This document shows, one piece after another, positions 9,650 to 17,080 of a DNA stretch of 64,000 nucleotides; within the stretch, counting starts at the first letter, position 1, and the number at the start of each line of letters is the position of its first letter. The notes under the pieces were generated by a model that saw only the letters and a program-made list of their open reading frames with translations, was not told the DNA's origin and searched no databases. Both the position numbers and the translations under genes were made by a program. This stretch comes from JABSSA01 sp039984715. GTDB lineage: Bacteria > Pseudomonadota > Alphaproteobacteria > Rhodobacterales > Rhodobacteraceae. The stretch lies in contig JBDWUA010000015.1 of NCBI GenBank assembly GCA_039984715.1, positions 305,614 through 369,613 on the forward strand, in the 5' to 3' direction.

Positions 9650-10315
9650 CTAAATCACCTCGTCCGAACGATCATCGCTTTCGCCGTATCGCTTCATCAC
9701 GGCCGGTTTCGTGCCCTCGTAAAGACGCTCGATATTGCCAGCAATCTTGGCGTTTTCCCGTTCAAACAGGCAATCACCGTTCATATCCGATGCAACGATA
9801 AACGGCCCTATCTTGTTGCATTTCAAAACCCACATAGCTTGGGCAATGCCAAGCTCTTCGTTCCAATGCACCGCCTCAACATTTTCGACACCGCGCCCCA
9901 ACAACGCCCCCGTGCCATAGCCGACGGTCGACAGATACACCGCCCCATTGGGCACAAAATACTCTTTGTAATCTTTGGACGACATCCCACCCTTGCCCAC
10001 AATCAGCTTGGCCCCGGTTTTGGCCATCCATTCCGGCAACCACTTGGCAAACCGAAAGCTGGCCGTGGCCGTCACTGCCCCCATTTCAAAGGACCCATCC
10101 GCATTGATCCGCGCCGCAGGTGAGCAATGAAAATTCGCAGCAGACTGACTGGGCAATTCCATCGGGATATTCGCCTTGTCTTCTAGCGCCCGCATATAGA
10201 CGCCTTCGCGCGCGGTATACATCAACCCATCAAGATAAACGACATCGCCAAGGCGCAACTCGGCGATGGCCTCATCAGTGGGCGTGGTGGACAGGCGGAC
10301 TTCACGCAGGCTCAT
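9650..10315 (-). CDS. Class I (Fe-S) fumarase/tartrate dehydratase family, beta subunit
   Basis: This 221-residue protein corresponds to the C-terminal (beta) domain of class I hydro-lyases. These add or remove water on fumarate, mesaconate or tartrate using a [4Fe-4S] cluster held by the alpha subunit. Visible landmarks are the N-terminal LGDVVYLDGLMYTAREGVY, then IVGKGGMS (the GKGGM loop) and PNGAVYLSTVGYGTGAL. It is the last gene of the sdhBCDA operon and sits 5 bases after a small gene of unknown function. Linkage to succinate dehydrogenase favours fumarate to malate as the reaction, but a mesaconate or related C4/C5 substrate is not excluded. Confidence 0.85.
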   Translation of the reverse strand: MSLREVRLSTTPTDEAIAELRLGDVVYLDGLMYTAREGVYMRALEDKANIPMELPSQSAANFHCSPAARINADGSFEMGAVTATASFRFAKWLPEWMAKTGAKLIVGKGGMSSKDYKEYFVPNGAVYLSTVGYGTGALLGRGVENVEAVHWNEELGIAQAMWVLKCNKIGPFIVASDMNGDCLFERENAKIAGNIERLYEGTKPAVMKRYGESDDRSDEVI

Positions 10316-10320
10316 TCTGT

Positions 10321-10728
10321 TTATCGTTCCATTTTTTTCAGATCATTTCGATCAAACGCAACACCGTCGTCATCACTCGACGAATAGAATCCAACGCCAG
10401 TCACAATCGCGGCTTCAATCACTGCACGTCGAGCTATGTCGGCCACGTCCCAGCTGAACCCCATCTCTATTGTGTATTTCCCCATGTAATAGTCCGTGAT
10501 CATGAGGTTATTTTCATCGTCATGCGTTGCATGTGGCCCGTCCAGCGGAGGAAATTTTCTGCGCAACAAATTGTAAAACGCATTCAGGTTTTCTGGCAGG
10601 CCATTTGGACTCGTCCCGCCTACACCATCGCTCGGTTCGTCAACGTCTTCTTCTTCGAGCCATTCAAAAAAATCATCTTCATCACGGGGTGCAGATTTTG
10701 GATCAAAAACCAAAAGATCATAACTCAT
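10321..10728 (-). CDS. Small acidic protein of unknown function inside the fumarase genes
   Basis: A cytoplasmic 135-residue protein starting MSYDLLVFDPKSAPRDED. I recognise the opening as that of a widespread uncharacterised family often found as orphan or immunity-like genes; no catalytic motif is visible. The ATG at 10728 overlaps the stop of the alpha subunit gene as ATGA, so translation is coupled. It therefore separates the alpha and beta genes of one enzyme. It could be an assembly or stability factor for the hydro-lyase, or a toxin-immunity-type protein captured in the operon. Confidence 0.7.
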   Translation of the reverse strand: MSYDLLVFDPKSAPRDEDDFFEWLEEEDVDEPSDGVGGTSPNGLPENLNAFYNLLRRKFPPLDGPHATHDDENNLMITDYYMGKYTIEMGFSWDVADIARRAVIEAAIVTGVGFYSSSDDDGVAFDRNDLKKMER

Positions 10729-11681
10729 TCGGCAGCCTCCTTTATTGAATGCCAATCAACTGTTTCACGGCGCTGATACGCTGTAAACCAATCTGGATCT
10801 GTTCGGTGTTCGACCCGGCCATCCGCATGGATGCGCGCCACGGCGCGGCGGGACGACAGGCAGAACGCGTGCACTGACATTGGCATGCCACCGGTGTGGC
10901 AATAACCGACCTCGATATTGCAATCGATCACCATGTTCTTGCCCACAAACCCCATCGCGCCCATGCCGATGGAATTGCCTAACTCTTTGAACTCGTCTTC
11001 CATCTCGGCGATGCGTGGGTCGTCATTTCGGCTGCCCACAACACGCAAGGTCGAAGCGCGCTTGCCCAATGTCATGCAGATGTCCTTGGACCCTCCCAAC
11101 CCGATCCCGATGATCGCAGGCTGACAGGCAAGGCCGCGTTTGCCAAATGCCAACAGGCTATCAAGGTAAAACCGCTTGATCCCCTGCACCCCGTCCGACG
11201 GGAACAGCATCCGGTAATCTGACCCGAACAACCCGCCCTTGTGCACTGTGATGAGGTCAATCCATTCGCCTTCGGGTTCGAACCCGTATTCGATTTCAGG
11301 CGCACCGATGCCGACATTGTTGTTGTGATCCGTCCGCCAAAGCGGGTGCACGCGGTTGGGTCGCAAGGGCACGCCGTTGGTCGCATTGGCCGTCGCACGA
11401 CGCAACGCCGTTTCCAGCGCGATCATGCCCCCTTCGACCCGCGCCTCGTTGCCCATCTTTACAAACCACCGCGGCACGCCGGTATCGCCACACATCGCAC
11501 GACGATCTTCCTTGGCGGCTTCATAGTTTTCCAACATCGCCTTGAGGACAAAAGACGACAGGTCACCGTCCTCGGTCTTGGCGGCGCGCTTGAGGCCGTC
11601 AAGGTAATCCTGCGGTATTTCAATGGCCGCCTTGTCCATCAAGGTTTCGGCGGTTTGTTGGATGAGGGCGATGGGGATCAT
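10725..11681 (-). CDS. Class I (Fe-S) fumarase/tartrate dehydratase family, alpha subunit
   Basis: A protein of 318 residues carrying the cluster-binding half of a class I hydro-lyase. The expected cysteines are visible in MCGDTGVP, in LACQPAIIGIGLGGSKD and in VGYCHTGGMPMS, enough for a [4Fe-4S] cluster with an open iron that binds substrate. Start: ATG 11681, forming ATGA with the stop of the upstream gene; a longer frame to 11702 has no support. The beta subunit is encoded two genes downstream. Oxygen-sensitive fumarases of this type are usually used under low oxygen or alongside a class II enzyme. Confidence 0.88.
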   Translation of the reverse strand: MIPIALIQQTAETLMDKAAIEIPQDYLDGLKRAAKTEDGDLSSFVLKAMLENYEAAKEDRRAMCGDTGVPRWFVKMGNEARVEGGMIALETALRRATANATNGVPLRPNRVHPLWRTDHNNNVGIGAPEIEYGFEPEGEWIDLITVHKGGLFGSDYRMLFPSDGVQGIKRFYLDSLLAFGKRGLACQPAIIGIGLGGSKDICMTLGKRASTLRVVGSRNDDPRIAEMEDEFKELGNSIGMGAMGFVGKNMVIDCNIEVGYCHTGGMPMSVHAFCLSSRRAVARIHADGRVEHRTDPDWFTAYQRRETVDWHSIKEAAE

Positions 11682-12154
11682 CGCGAACGTTCCTTTTGCC
11701 AAGCTTCAAATCGCTTTGAAATCAACGGCGCAACCCGGTCATAGACTTCCCAGCTATCCTCAACCCGGTAGATTCCCCAGGAGTCGAAATCGATATCAAT
11801 TTCGCCCTCCTCTTCCTCAGCCGTCGCTTCGCAATAATCATCAAGGTACATGTCTTGGGGCAAATCGAGATATTTTGACGTAAATGCATTGCCGTCCGGG
11901 TTAAGATCGCCGGTCAAAAGCTTGCCATCGAGGTTTTTGTACACATACGCCCCAGGCGTGGACTCTCTTGATTTGAGTTTTTCCACTTCTTCCGCACAGT
12001 CGCTAAGATGCTCGTCACTGCACAGGCCATTCAACACAGCCCAAGCAAAGTACATTCCGATATGCGTCGCCCCGGCCGATGGAGGAAGGTCCTTAGGGAA
12101 ATTGTCTGCTCCTGAATGCCAACTTGCATCATCGTATTTCTCAGAAATCATCAT
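11678..12154 (-). CDS. DUF7832-like small acidic protein between sdhA and the fumarase
   Basis: A protein of 158 residues. The start MMISEKYDDASWHSG, then ATHIGMYFAWAVLNGL and TPGAYVYKNLDGKL, match a family I know as DUF7832, common in toxin-immunity neighbourhoods. Function unknown. The ATG at 12154 overlaps the sdhA stop and its own stop overlaps the fumarase alpha start (ATGA both times), so it is fully embedded in the operon. Very acidic centre (TAEEEEGEIDIDFD). No membrane segment or catalytic motif. Confidence 0.7.
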   Translation of the reverse strand: MMISEKYDDASWHSGADNFPKDLPPSAGATHIGMYFAWAVLNGLCSDEHLSDCAEEVEKLKSRESTPGAYVYKNLDGKLLTGDLNPDGNAFTSKYLDLPQDMYLDDYCEATAEEEEGEIDIDFDSWGIYRVEDSWEVYDRVAPLISKRFEAWQKERSR

Positions 12155-13908
12155 TGTTCCTCGACCAATGTTTCGGGTTCACTCGCAGGTAAGATGGTTT
12201 CATTCGGGCGCACAATTGTAAATTGTACGGGTTTGCGGGTGACCTGAGTGGTCTCGTTTAATTGTTGTGCAACTGTAAAATCGCTGTCTTCCATCTCTCC
12301 GGCCTTTGGGAAATCTTCTCGGTAATGAGCGCCACGGGAATTTTCGCGTGCGATCCCTGCCTGCGTGATGACGTCGGATATATCACAGAGCGAACGCAGG
12401 TTTAACCAATCGTGCCATGTCAGATTGAACGCCAAATTGCTGGCGTCTACGCCGACCTCCATCAAGGCATTTGACACTTGTGCGATCCCAGTCAGCCCGC
12501 GTTTCATGCCCGCCTCAGTGCGCATCACACCGACCTCTTCCCACATCAAATCCTGCAATTGCTTGCGCAGAGGCTGGATAAGCCCCGGTTTGCGGCTAAG
12601 CGGGTATGTTGCGCGTTCAAATTCTGCGGCCAGCACGTCTTGGTCCGGGTCGCGCAATGTCATCGTGCCCACGTCGCGCCCCATCGTGTCGCCCGCGATG
12701 CCGCCATAGACGGTGGAATTGGCGACCCCGTTGCCGCCCAAGCGGTTCGATCCATGCGCGCCGCCTGCGTCTTCGCCAGCAACATACAAGCCTTCCATCG
12801 CCGTGCGCGTGTCCACGTCAACGACAACGCCACCCATGAAATAATGTGCTGTGGGCACGACTTCGACCTGCCCAGCCGCCAGATCAAAGCCACTGTCGGC
12901 GCAGCGCTTGACCATGCCTTTGAACTTTTGCGCAACCCAATCCGGACCAAGATGCGCCATCGATATAAACACGCCCTCTTGGTCGGGATCGTTATTCTTG
13001 CGCATCTCGCCATAAATGCCGCGACTGACCACATCGCGTGTGGCGCGTTCGCCTTTGGCGTCATAGTCGAACATGAACCGTTGGCCGGAATGGTTGATCA
13101 ACTGGCCACCTGCCCCGCGCAAGCCTTCCTCGAGCACGGTGCCAGTCATGCGCGTGTGATCCCCTGCCAACAGGCCCGTGGGGTGAAACTGTACCATTTC
13201 CATGTCGCGCAAGGGCAACCCAGCACGCAGGGCCATAGCCAGACCATCCATCGTCTTGTCACCACTGGGCGTGTGGTATTTGTACATGCTCGGACCGCCG
13301 CCCGTAGCCATCAGCACGGTTTTCGCCCGCACCAATCGGAACAGCCCTGTGCGTATATCGATCATCAGCACACCTGCCAAAGACGCGCCATCGCGGGTTG
13401 GGATCAGTCCCACAGCGCGATGTTCCTGCAGCTTTTCCACGCCGCTGGCCAAGACCTTTTCCATCAGGCGGTTGATAATCTCGATGCCGGTCAGGTCGCC
13501 TTTGTGCACAGTGCGATCTGCGGTTTGTCCGGCGAATGCCTTTTGGTGCAGCGATCCATCCGGGTTGCGATCAAAGAAACAGCCGACCTCGTTTTCCAGC
13601 TCTCGGATACGCACGACAGCCTGTTCACACAGCCGCCATGCCATGTCCTGATTGGGCAGCCATGTCCCGCCTTTGATCGTATCCATAAAGTGGCGTTCCA
13701 CAGTGTCGCCACCCCCGAGGGCCACGTTATATCCCCCTTGCACCATCCGCGTGCAGCCGCATTTGCCGATCAGGCCCTTGACGGCGATGGTGATCTTGGT
13801 GCCCTCGGGCGCTGTTTGCTGGGCATGCAAGGCGGCAAACAATCCGGCCCCGCCCGTCCCAAGAATCAGGATGTCCGTGTCGTGCCATTCTATGTCTGAC
13901 ACTCGCAT
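12151..13908 (-). CDS. sdhA: Succinate dehydrogenase/fumarate reductase flavoprotein subunit, atypical
   Basis: Catalytic subunit interconverting succinate and fumarate, 585 residues. The FAD-binding ILGTGGAGLFAALHA is at residues 15-29, and QFHPTG, RGAGG, RDVVSR and GSNRLGGNG are all present. The motif that carries the covalent FAD histidine in ordinary SdhA (RSHT..QGG) reads CGCTRMVQGGYN here, with Cys in place of His, so FAD is probably bound non-covalently. That would change its redox potential and may favour fumarate reduction or another substrate. It starts 1 base after the sdhD stop; its own stop overlaps the next gene. Confidence 0.85.
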   Translation of the reverse strand: MRVSDIEWHDTDILILGTGGAGLFAALHAQQTAPEGTKITIAVKGLIGKCGCTRMVQGGYNVALGGGDTVERHFMDTIKGGTWLPNQDMAWRLCEQAVVRIRELENEVGCFFDRNPDGSLHQKAFAGQTADRTVHKGDLTGIEIINRLMEKVLASGVEKLQEHRAVGLIPTRDGASLAGVLMIDIRTGLFRLVRAKTVLMATGGGPSMYKYHTPSGDKTMDGLAMALRAGLPLRDMEMVQFHPTGLLAGDHTRMTGTVLEEGLRGAGGQLINHSGQRFMFDYDAKGERATRDVVSRGIYGEMRKNNDPDQEGVFISMAHLGPDWVAQKFKGMVKRCADSGFDLAAGQVEVVPTAHYFMGGVVVDVDTRTAMEGLYVAGEDAGGAHGSNRLGGNGVANSTVYGGIAGDTMGRDVGTMTLRDPDQDVLAAEFERATYPLSRKPGLIQPLRKQLQDLMWEEVGVMRTEAGMKRGLTGIAQVSNALMEVGVDASNLAFNLTWHDWLNLRSLCDISDVITQAGIARENSRGAHYREDFPKAGEMEDSDFTVAQQLNETTQVTRKPVQFTIVRPNETILPASEPETLVEEQ

Positions 13909-13909
13909 C

Positions 13910-14251
13910 TCAAATCGCCTTCATGAAAAACAAAGTGGCAATCAAGAACGATATGGCGGTTGCCCCCGCCGCCAACGTTTTCTGCGATGGTGTCCAAGGC
14001 AGCCATTCCAGCGCCATCAGACGCAAGCCCCCGAACATGTGAACCGCCAAAAGAAAGACCAGACCAAATTCGGCCAGCTTGACCACGCCCGTTTCGGTCA
14101 ACTGCAAGATCCCATCAAGCCGCGCAGAGTCGGTCAACGCCAAGGCCAGCACCCAGAAATGCAAGGGTAGGAACAGTGCGAGGACCAACCCCGAAACCCG
14201 GTGCAATATGTAGGCAAGCCAAAGGGGATGCGCGCGCGACATCTGTTTCAT
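13910..14251 (-). CDS. sdhD: Succinate dehydrogenase membrane anchor subunit (SdhD/SdhC-type)
   Basis: A 113-residue protein with three transmembrane helices. The HRVSG motif (residues 17-21) marks the quinone side of the cytochrome b subunit; histidines in LPLHFW and AVHMFGG are candidate haem ligands. The ATG at 14251 forms ATGA with the preceding stop; the longer frame to 14353 is only overlap with the neighbour. Which of the two anchors is called C or D is arbitrary. Confidence 0.8.
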   Translation of the reverse strand: MKQMSRAHPLWLAYILHRVSGLVLALFLPLHFWVLALALTDSARLDGILQLTETGVVKLAEFGLVFLLAVHMFGGLRLMALEWLPWTPSQKTLAAGATAISFLIATLFFMKAI

Positions 14252-14577
14252 GCGAACGTCACCGCCCATACGGCGCGGCCGCCAAGGATGAACAACCCGA
14301 CACCCGCGATCCACATGAGCGCGTCTAGGGATCGTCCCGTTAGGCCCCCCCATTCATGAGCAATCGTGCGCAGGCCAATCGCGCCGTGGATCGATACGGC
14401 GACAACGAAGGTACCGTAAAACAGAAACCACAAAGCGGATCCTTGCGTGCGACCCAGTATTTCAGAAGCACTTAACCCGCCTTGGATCGCATAGATCATG
14501 ACGGCCAAATGTCCCAACACCAGTGGGGCCATCAACAACGCGCTGATCCGCTGCGCCATGTACAACCACATTGTCAT
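14248..14577 (-). CDS. sdhC: Succinate dehydrogenase membrane anchor subunit (SdhC/SdhD-type)
   Basis: A 109-residue protein with three hydrophobic helices. Candidate haem-ligand histidines lie in VLGHLAVM and VSIHGAIGLR. The start MTMWLYMAQRISALLMAP resembles FrdC/SdhC anchors. ATGA overlap with sdhB upstream and with the next anchor gene downstream. With that gene it would hold the SdhAB head on the membrane and pass electrons to or from quinone. Confidence 0.8.
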   Translation of the reverse strand: MTMWLYMAQRISALLMAPLVLGHLAVMIYAIQGGLSASEILGRTQGSALWFLFYGTFVVAVSIHGAIGLRTIAHEWGGLTGRSLDALMWIAGVGLFILGGRAVWAVTFA

Positions 14578-15302
14578 GAGCCTTTGCGCTTTGCGAAAAA
14601 CGCCTTGGTCGTCTCGCGTTTAAGTCCGGCAATGGCCGACATTGGGTCTAATTCATTTGGGCAATAGACTGTGCACGACCCCATAGAATGGCAGTTGTGG
14701 CACCCCCCTTTGTCCGAAACCGCATCCAATATGGCGACGCGCCCGTCGTCTTTGGCGTCATTCAACAATGTCCAAGCACGCTGCAAAGCGGCGGGCCCAA
14801 GATAATCGGCGTTGCCAGCCACCGTATCACATGCGGCGTAGCACACAGAACAATTGATGCATTCGATACCTGCATTCGCCTCAACACGGGTCGCAGTTTG
14901 CGCATCTATGGGCGCGATGGCGTCATCGCGGGTCAAGGCGCCATGATGCACCCCTTCTGCGGCGATCCATTTGTCAAAGAACGGGTCCATATCGACGACC
15001 AAATCCTTGATCACCGGCAAATTACGCAAAGGTCCGATCTTGACCGCGTCCCCATCCAGAACTTTGGATATATGCGTCCGACATGTCCAACGTGGCACAT
15101 CATTGACCATCATCGCGCAACTGCCACACATGCCGACACGACAGGCAAACCGATAACTCAGCGTCGGATCACTTGTCTGCTGTATCCAGGACACCACATC
15201 CAAAACGGTCTGGTTCTCAAACGCAGGAACGTCAAAGACCTCTTGTGCCCCGTCCGAGTTCCCCCCCCGGTCTATGGTGACTTTCAAAACCCCTGACGAC
15301 AT
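14574..15302 (-). CDS. sdhB: Succinate dehydrogenase/fumarate reductase iron-sulfur subunit
   Basis: Electron-transfer subunit, 242 residues, first gene of the operon. It has the plant-type [2Fe-2S] motif CRVGMCGSC with the fourth Cys in RWTCRTH. The second part has CINCSVCYAAC for [4Fe-4S] and CHNCHSMGSCTVYCP for the remaining cysteines. Gene order B-C-D-A differs from the common sdhCDAB operon and suggests a second, fumarate-reductase-like complex in addition to the housekeeping one. Confidence 0.9.
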   Translation of the reverse strand: MSSGVLKVTIDRGGNSDGAQEVFDVPAFENQTVLDVVSWIQQTSDPTLSYRFACRVGMCGSCAMMVNDVPRWTCRTHISKVLDGDAVKIGPLRNLPVIKDLVVDMDPFFDKWIAAEGVHHGALTRDDAIAPIDAQTATRVEANAGIECINCSVCYAACDTVAGNADYLGPAALQRAWTLLNDAKDDGRVAILDAVSDKGGCHNCHSMGSCTVYCPNELDPMSAIAGLKRETTKAFFAKRKGS

Positions 15303-15433
15303 CAGACCAAGTCTCTTTCAATGACTGCGACTTACCGTGCATAGTGTAATCAAAAGCACCTCTTTATGAACGCTTTAATTTCTTAACATTTGCGTTAGCG
15401 TTCCTAACACAAACCAACCCCGCCCGAGGCCCC
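15303..15433. promoter_or_regulatory. Divergent promoter region of the sdhB operon and a nitroreductase
   Basis: 131 bases, AT-rich in the middle (15340-15410), must hold both promoters. A small palindrome GTTAG-n5-CTAAC at 15394-15408, 26 bases before the nitroreductase ATG, is a possible operator. I cannot assign a regulator. Confidence 0.4.
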
Positions 15434-16276
15434 ATGACATCAGAACATCAACCCACTCTGTTAGAATTGCTTCAGGCCCGTTTCGGAGATGTCGACGCAA
15501 AGACCGACCAGTGCGAAAACAATGACATGCTGCATTCGATGGCCGCACGTGGGTCGTGCAGACATTTTAAACCCGACCCGGTTCCGACCGATTTGTTGCA
15601 AACACTAGGGGCCGTCGCACTTGCTTCGCCCAGCAAAAGCGACCTTCAGCAACGCGACATTATCATGGTCACAGCCAATGAAACGCGCCACCATTTGGCG
15701 GAATTGGTTTCTGGTCAGGCATGGGTCGCGGGCGCGCCAGTCATCGCCGTCTTTTGCGGCAACAACCGGCGCCAACGACAAATGCATGACTGGCATCAGG
15801 TGCCCTTTGCAAACGATCACTTGGATGCGTTCTTTAACGCCTCTGTCGACGCCGCCATTGCGCTTGGCGCGTTTATCACCGCTGCCGAAGCGACCGGACT
15901 TGGCTGCTGTCCCATCAGCGCAATTCGCAACAAACCAGACGCCGTTTCGGACCTGTTGGCCCTGCCCGACCACGTCTTTCCCATCGCAGGTCTGGCGATT
16001 GGCTATCCCGCTGACCCGGCGCCAGTGTCTAAACGGCTCCCGCTTCATACAACTTTGCATATGGATACTTACACGGAAGAAGGCATCAAAACCGCCGTCC
16101 AAGCCTATGACAGCAACCGCGCCAAAACACAGCCCTATGCGCAGCAACGCTTTGAAGACAGGTTTGGCACAAGCGATCACTATTGCTGGTCAGAAGACAA
16201 AGTCCGGCAATATTCCAGCCCAGAGCGGCAATCCTTTGGACAGTTCATTCGCGCCAAAGGCTTCTGTCTGGACTAG
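15434..16276 (+). CDS. Nitroreductase-family FMN oxidoreductase
   Basis: A flavoenzyme of 280 residues. The FMN-phosphate pattern RGSCRHFKPDPVP lies at about residues 40-52 and SPSKSDLQQRDIIMV at about 64-78. Also seen are GAFITAAEATGLGCCPIS and the second flavin region FPIAGLAIGYPAD. The length and C-terminal extension (DKVRQYSSPERQSFGQFIRAKGF) resemble the NfsA/FRP subgroup. Likely reduces nitro-compounds, quinones or flavins with NAD(P)H; the physiological substrate is not evident. Divergent from the sdhB operon. Confidence 0.85.
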   Translation: MTSEHQPTLLELLQARFGDVDAKTDQCENNDMLHSMAARGSCRHFKPDPVPTDLLQTLGAVALASPSKSDLQQRDIIMVTANETRHHLAELVSGQAWVAGAPVIAVFCGNNRRQRQMHDWHQVPFANDHLDAFFNASVDAAIALGAFITAAEATGLGCCPISAIRNKPDAVSDLLALPDHVFPIAGLAIGYPADPAPVSKRLPLHTTLHMDTYTEEGIKTAVQAYDSNRAKTQPYAQQRFEDRFGTSDHYCWSEDKVRQYSSPERQSFGQFIRAKGFCLD

Positions 16277-16324
16277 CCGACAGGACTGACTTTCAGGGCT
16301 GGCTTTCAGGACTGGTGCGAAAAG

Positions 16325-16762
16325 CTATTCTCGGTAATCGCTGTGGCAGGATTTACAGGTATCGCCCAAGGCTGCCATTGCGGGGCCTAGATCATCAACG
16401 CTTGCAATCGATGTCGACAATCCAAGCGCCACGTTTTCCAATGCGCCCGCTTTGGTCGTGAAATCCTCGAAATTCTCCCAAATGGCGGGTTTCGCCTCGG
16501 ATTTAGGATCATCTTCGTTGGCTCGGAACAAATCCGGCGCCTTGGCCGCATGTTCTGCAATCTCGCGCAACGCGGCTTTGGCAGCCTCTGCATCGAATTC
16601 TTTTTCGCCCTTGGCCATCAGCCCAAGCGTTTTCATATCCCCGCCAATAATGCTCATTGCGTGCATTCGGGCTTGGACAGCTGGGTTTTTTACCCCGCTA
16701 TGGGCCAGCACAGCGCTGCCGGCAAGGACGGTCAAAACGGCAAAGATGTAAGGTTTGAACAT
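16325..16762 (-). CDS. Cytochrome c', periplasmic
   Basis: A protein of 145 residues. A Sec signal peptide (residues 1-20, ending AVLA) precedes an all-helical four-helix-bundle domain. The haem site CKSCH lies near the C terminus (CKSCHSDYRE), the hallmark of class II cytochromes c. The family binds NO or CO at five-coordinate haem and is linked to nitrosative stress defence. It faces the nitroreductase convergently, 48 bases apart. Confidence 0.9.
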   Translation of the reverse strand: MFKPYIFAVLTVLAGSAVLAHSGVKNPAVQARMHAMSIIGGDMKTLGLMAKGEKEFDAEAAKAALREIAEHAAKAPDLFRANEDDPKSEAKPAIWENFEDFTTKAGALENVALGLSTSIASVDDLGPAMAALGDTCKSCHSDYRE

Positions 16763-17080
16763 GACGCTCTCAAATTAAAAGTGAACTTGATCGATTTTCC
16801 GTTTTCATGGACCAGAAAGTCAAAGCCTTTCTTGTCGCACCGCGTCTCCTTTGCCGCAATATCGTTGGCAAATTGTTGGCCTTGTCGACCGAGTTCACGC
16901 CAACCTCAGGTCGGCTGGTGCAACTTTGATCACCGCCCCCGTGCAGATCCCGGCACAAAACATTCGACACACTGTCCCGCCTTCCACCCTCTTGGCCACT
17001 CACACACTGTTAACCCTAACCGTGGTTGTGACCTGAGGTTCAGGCGTTGGTAACGAATTGCTCCTATTTCGGAAAAAAAG
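16763..17080. other. Intergenic region between divergent cytochrome c' and chemoreceptor genes
   Basis: 318 bases without a gene. It should contain both promoters. No strong palindrome found. Confidence 0.4.

Noticed and set aside
12478..13899. Long (473-codon) plus-strand open frame opposite sdhA
   Set aside because: It lies entirely antisense to a clear sdhA, is rich in His/Arg/Cys as expected from the shadow of a high-GC gene, and has no domain.
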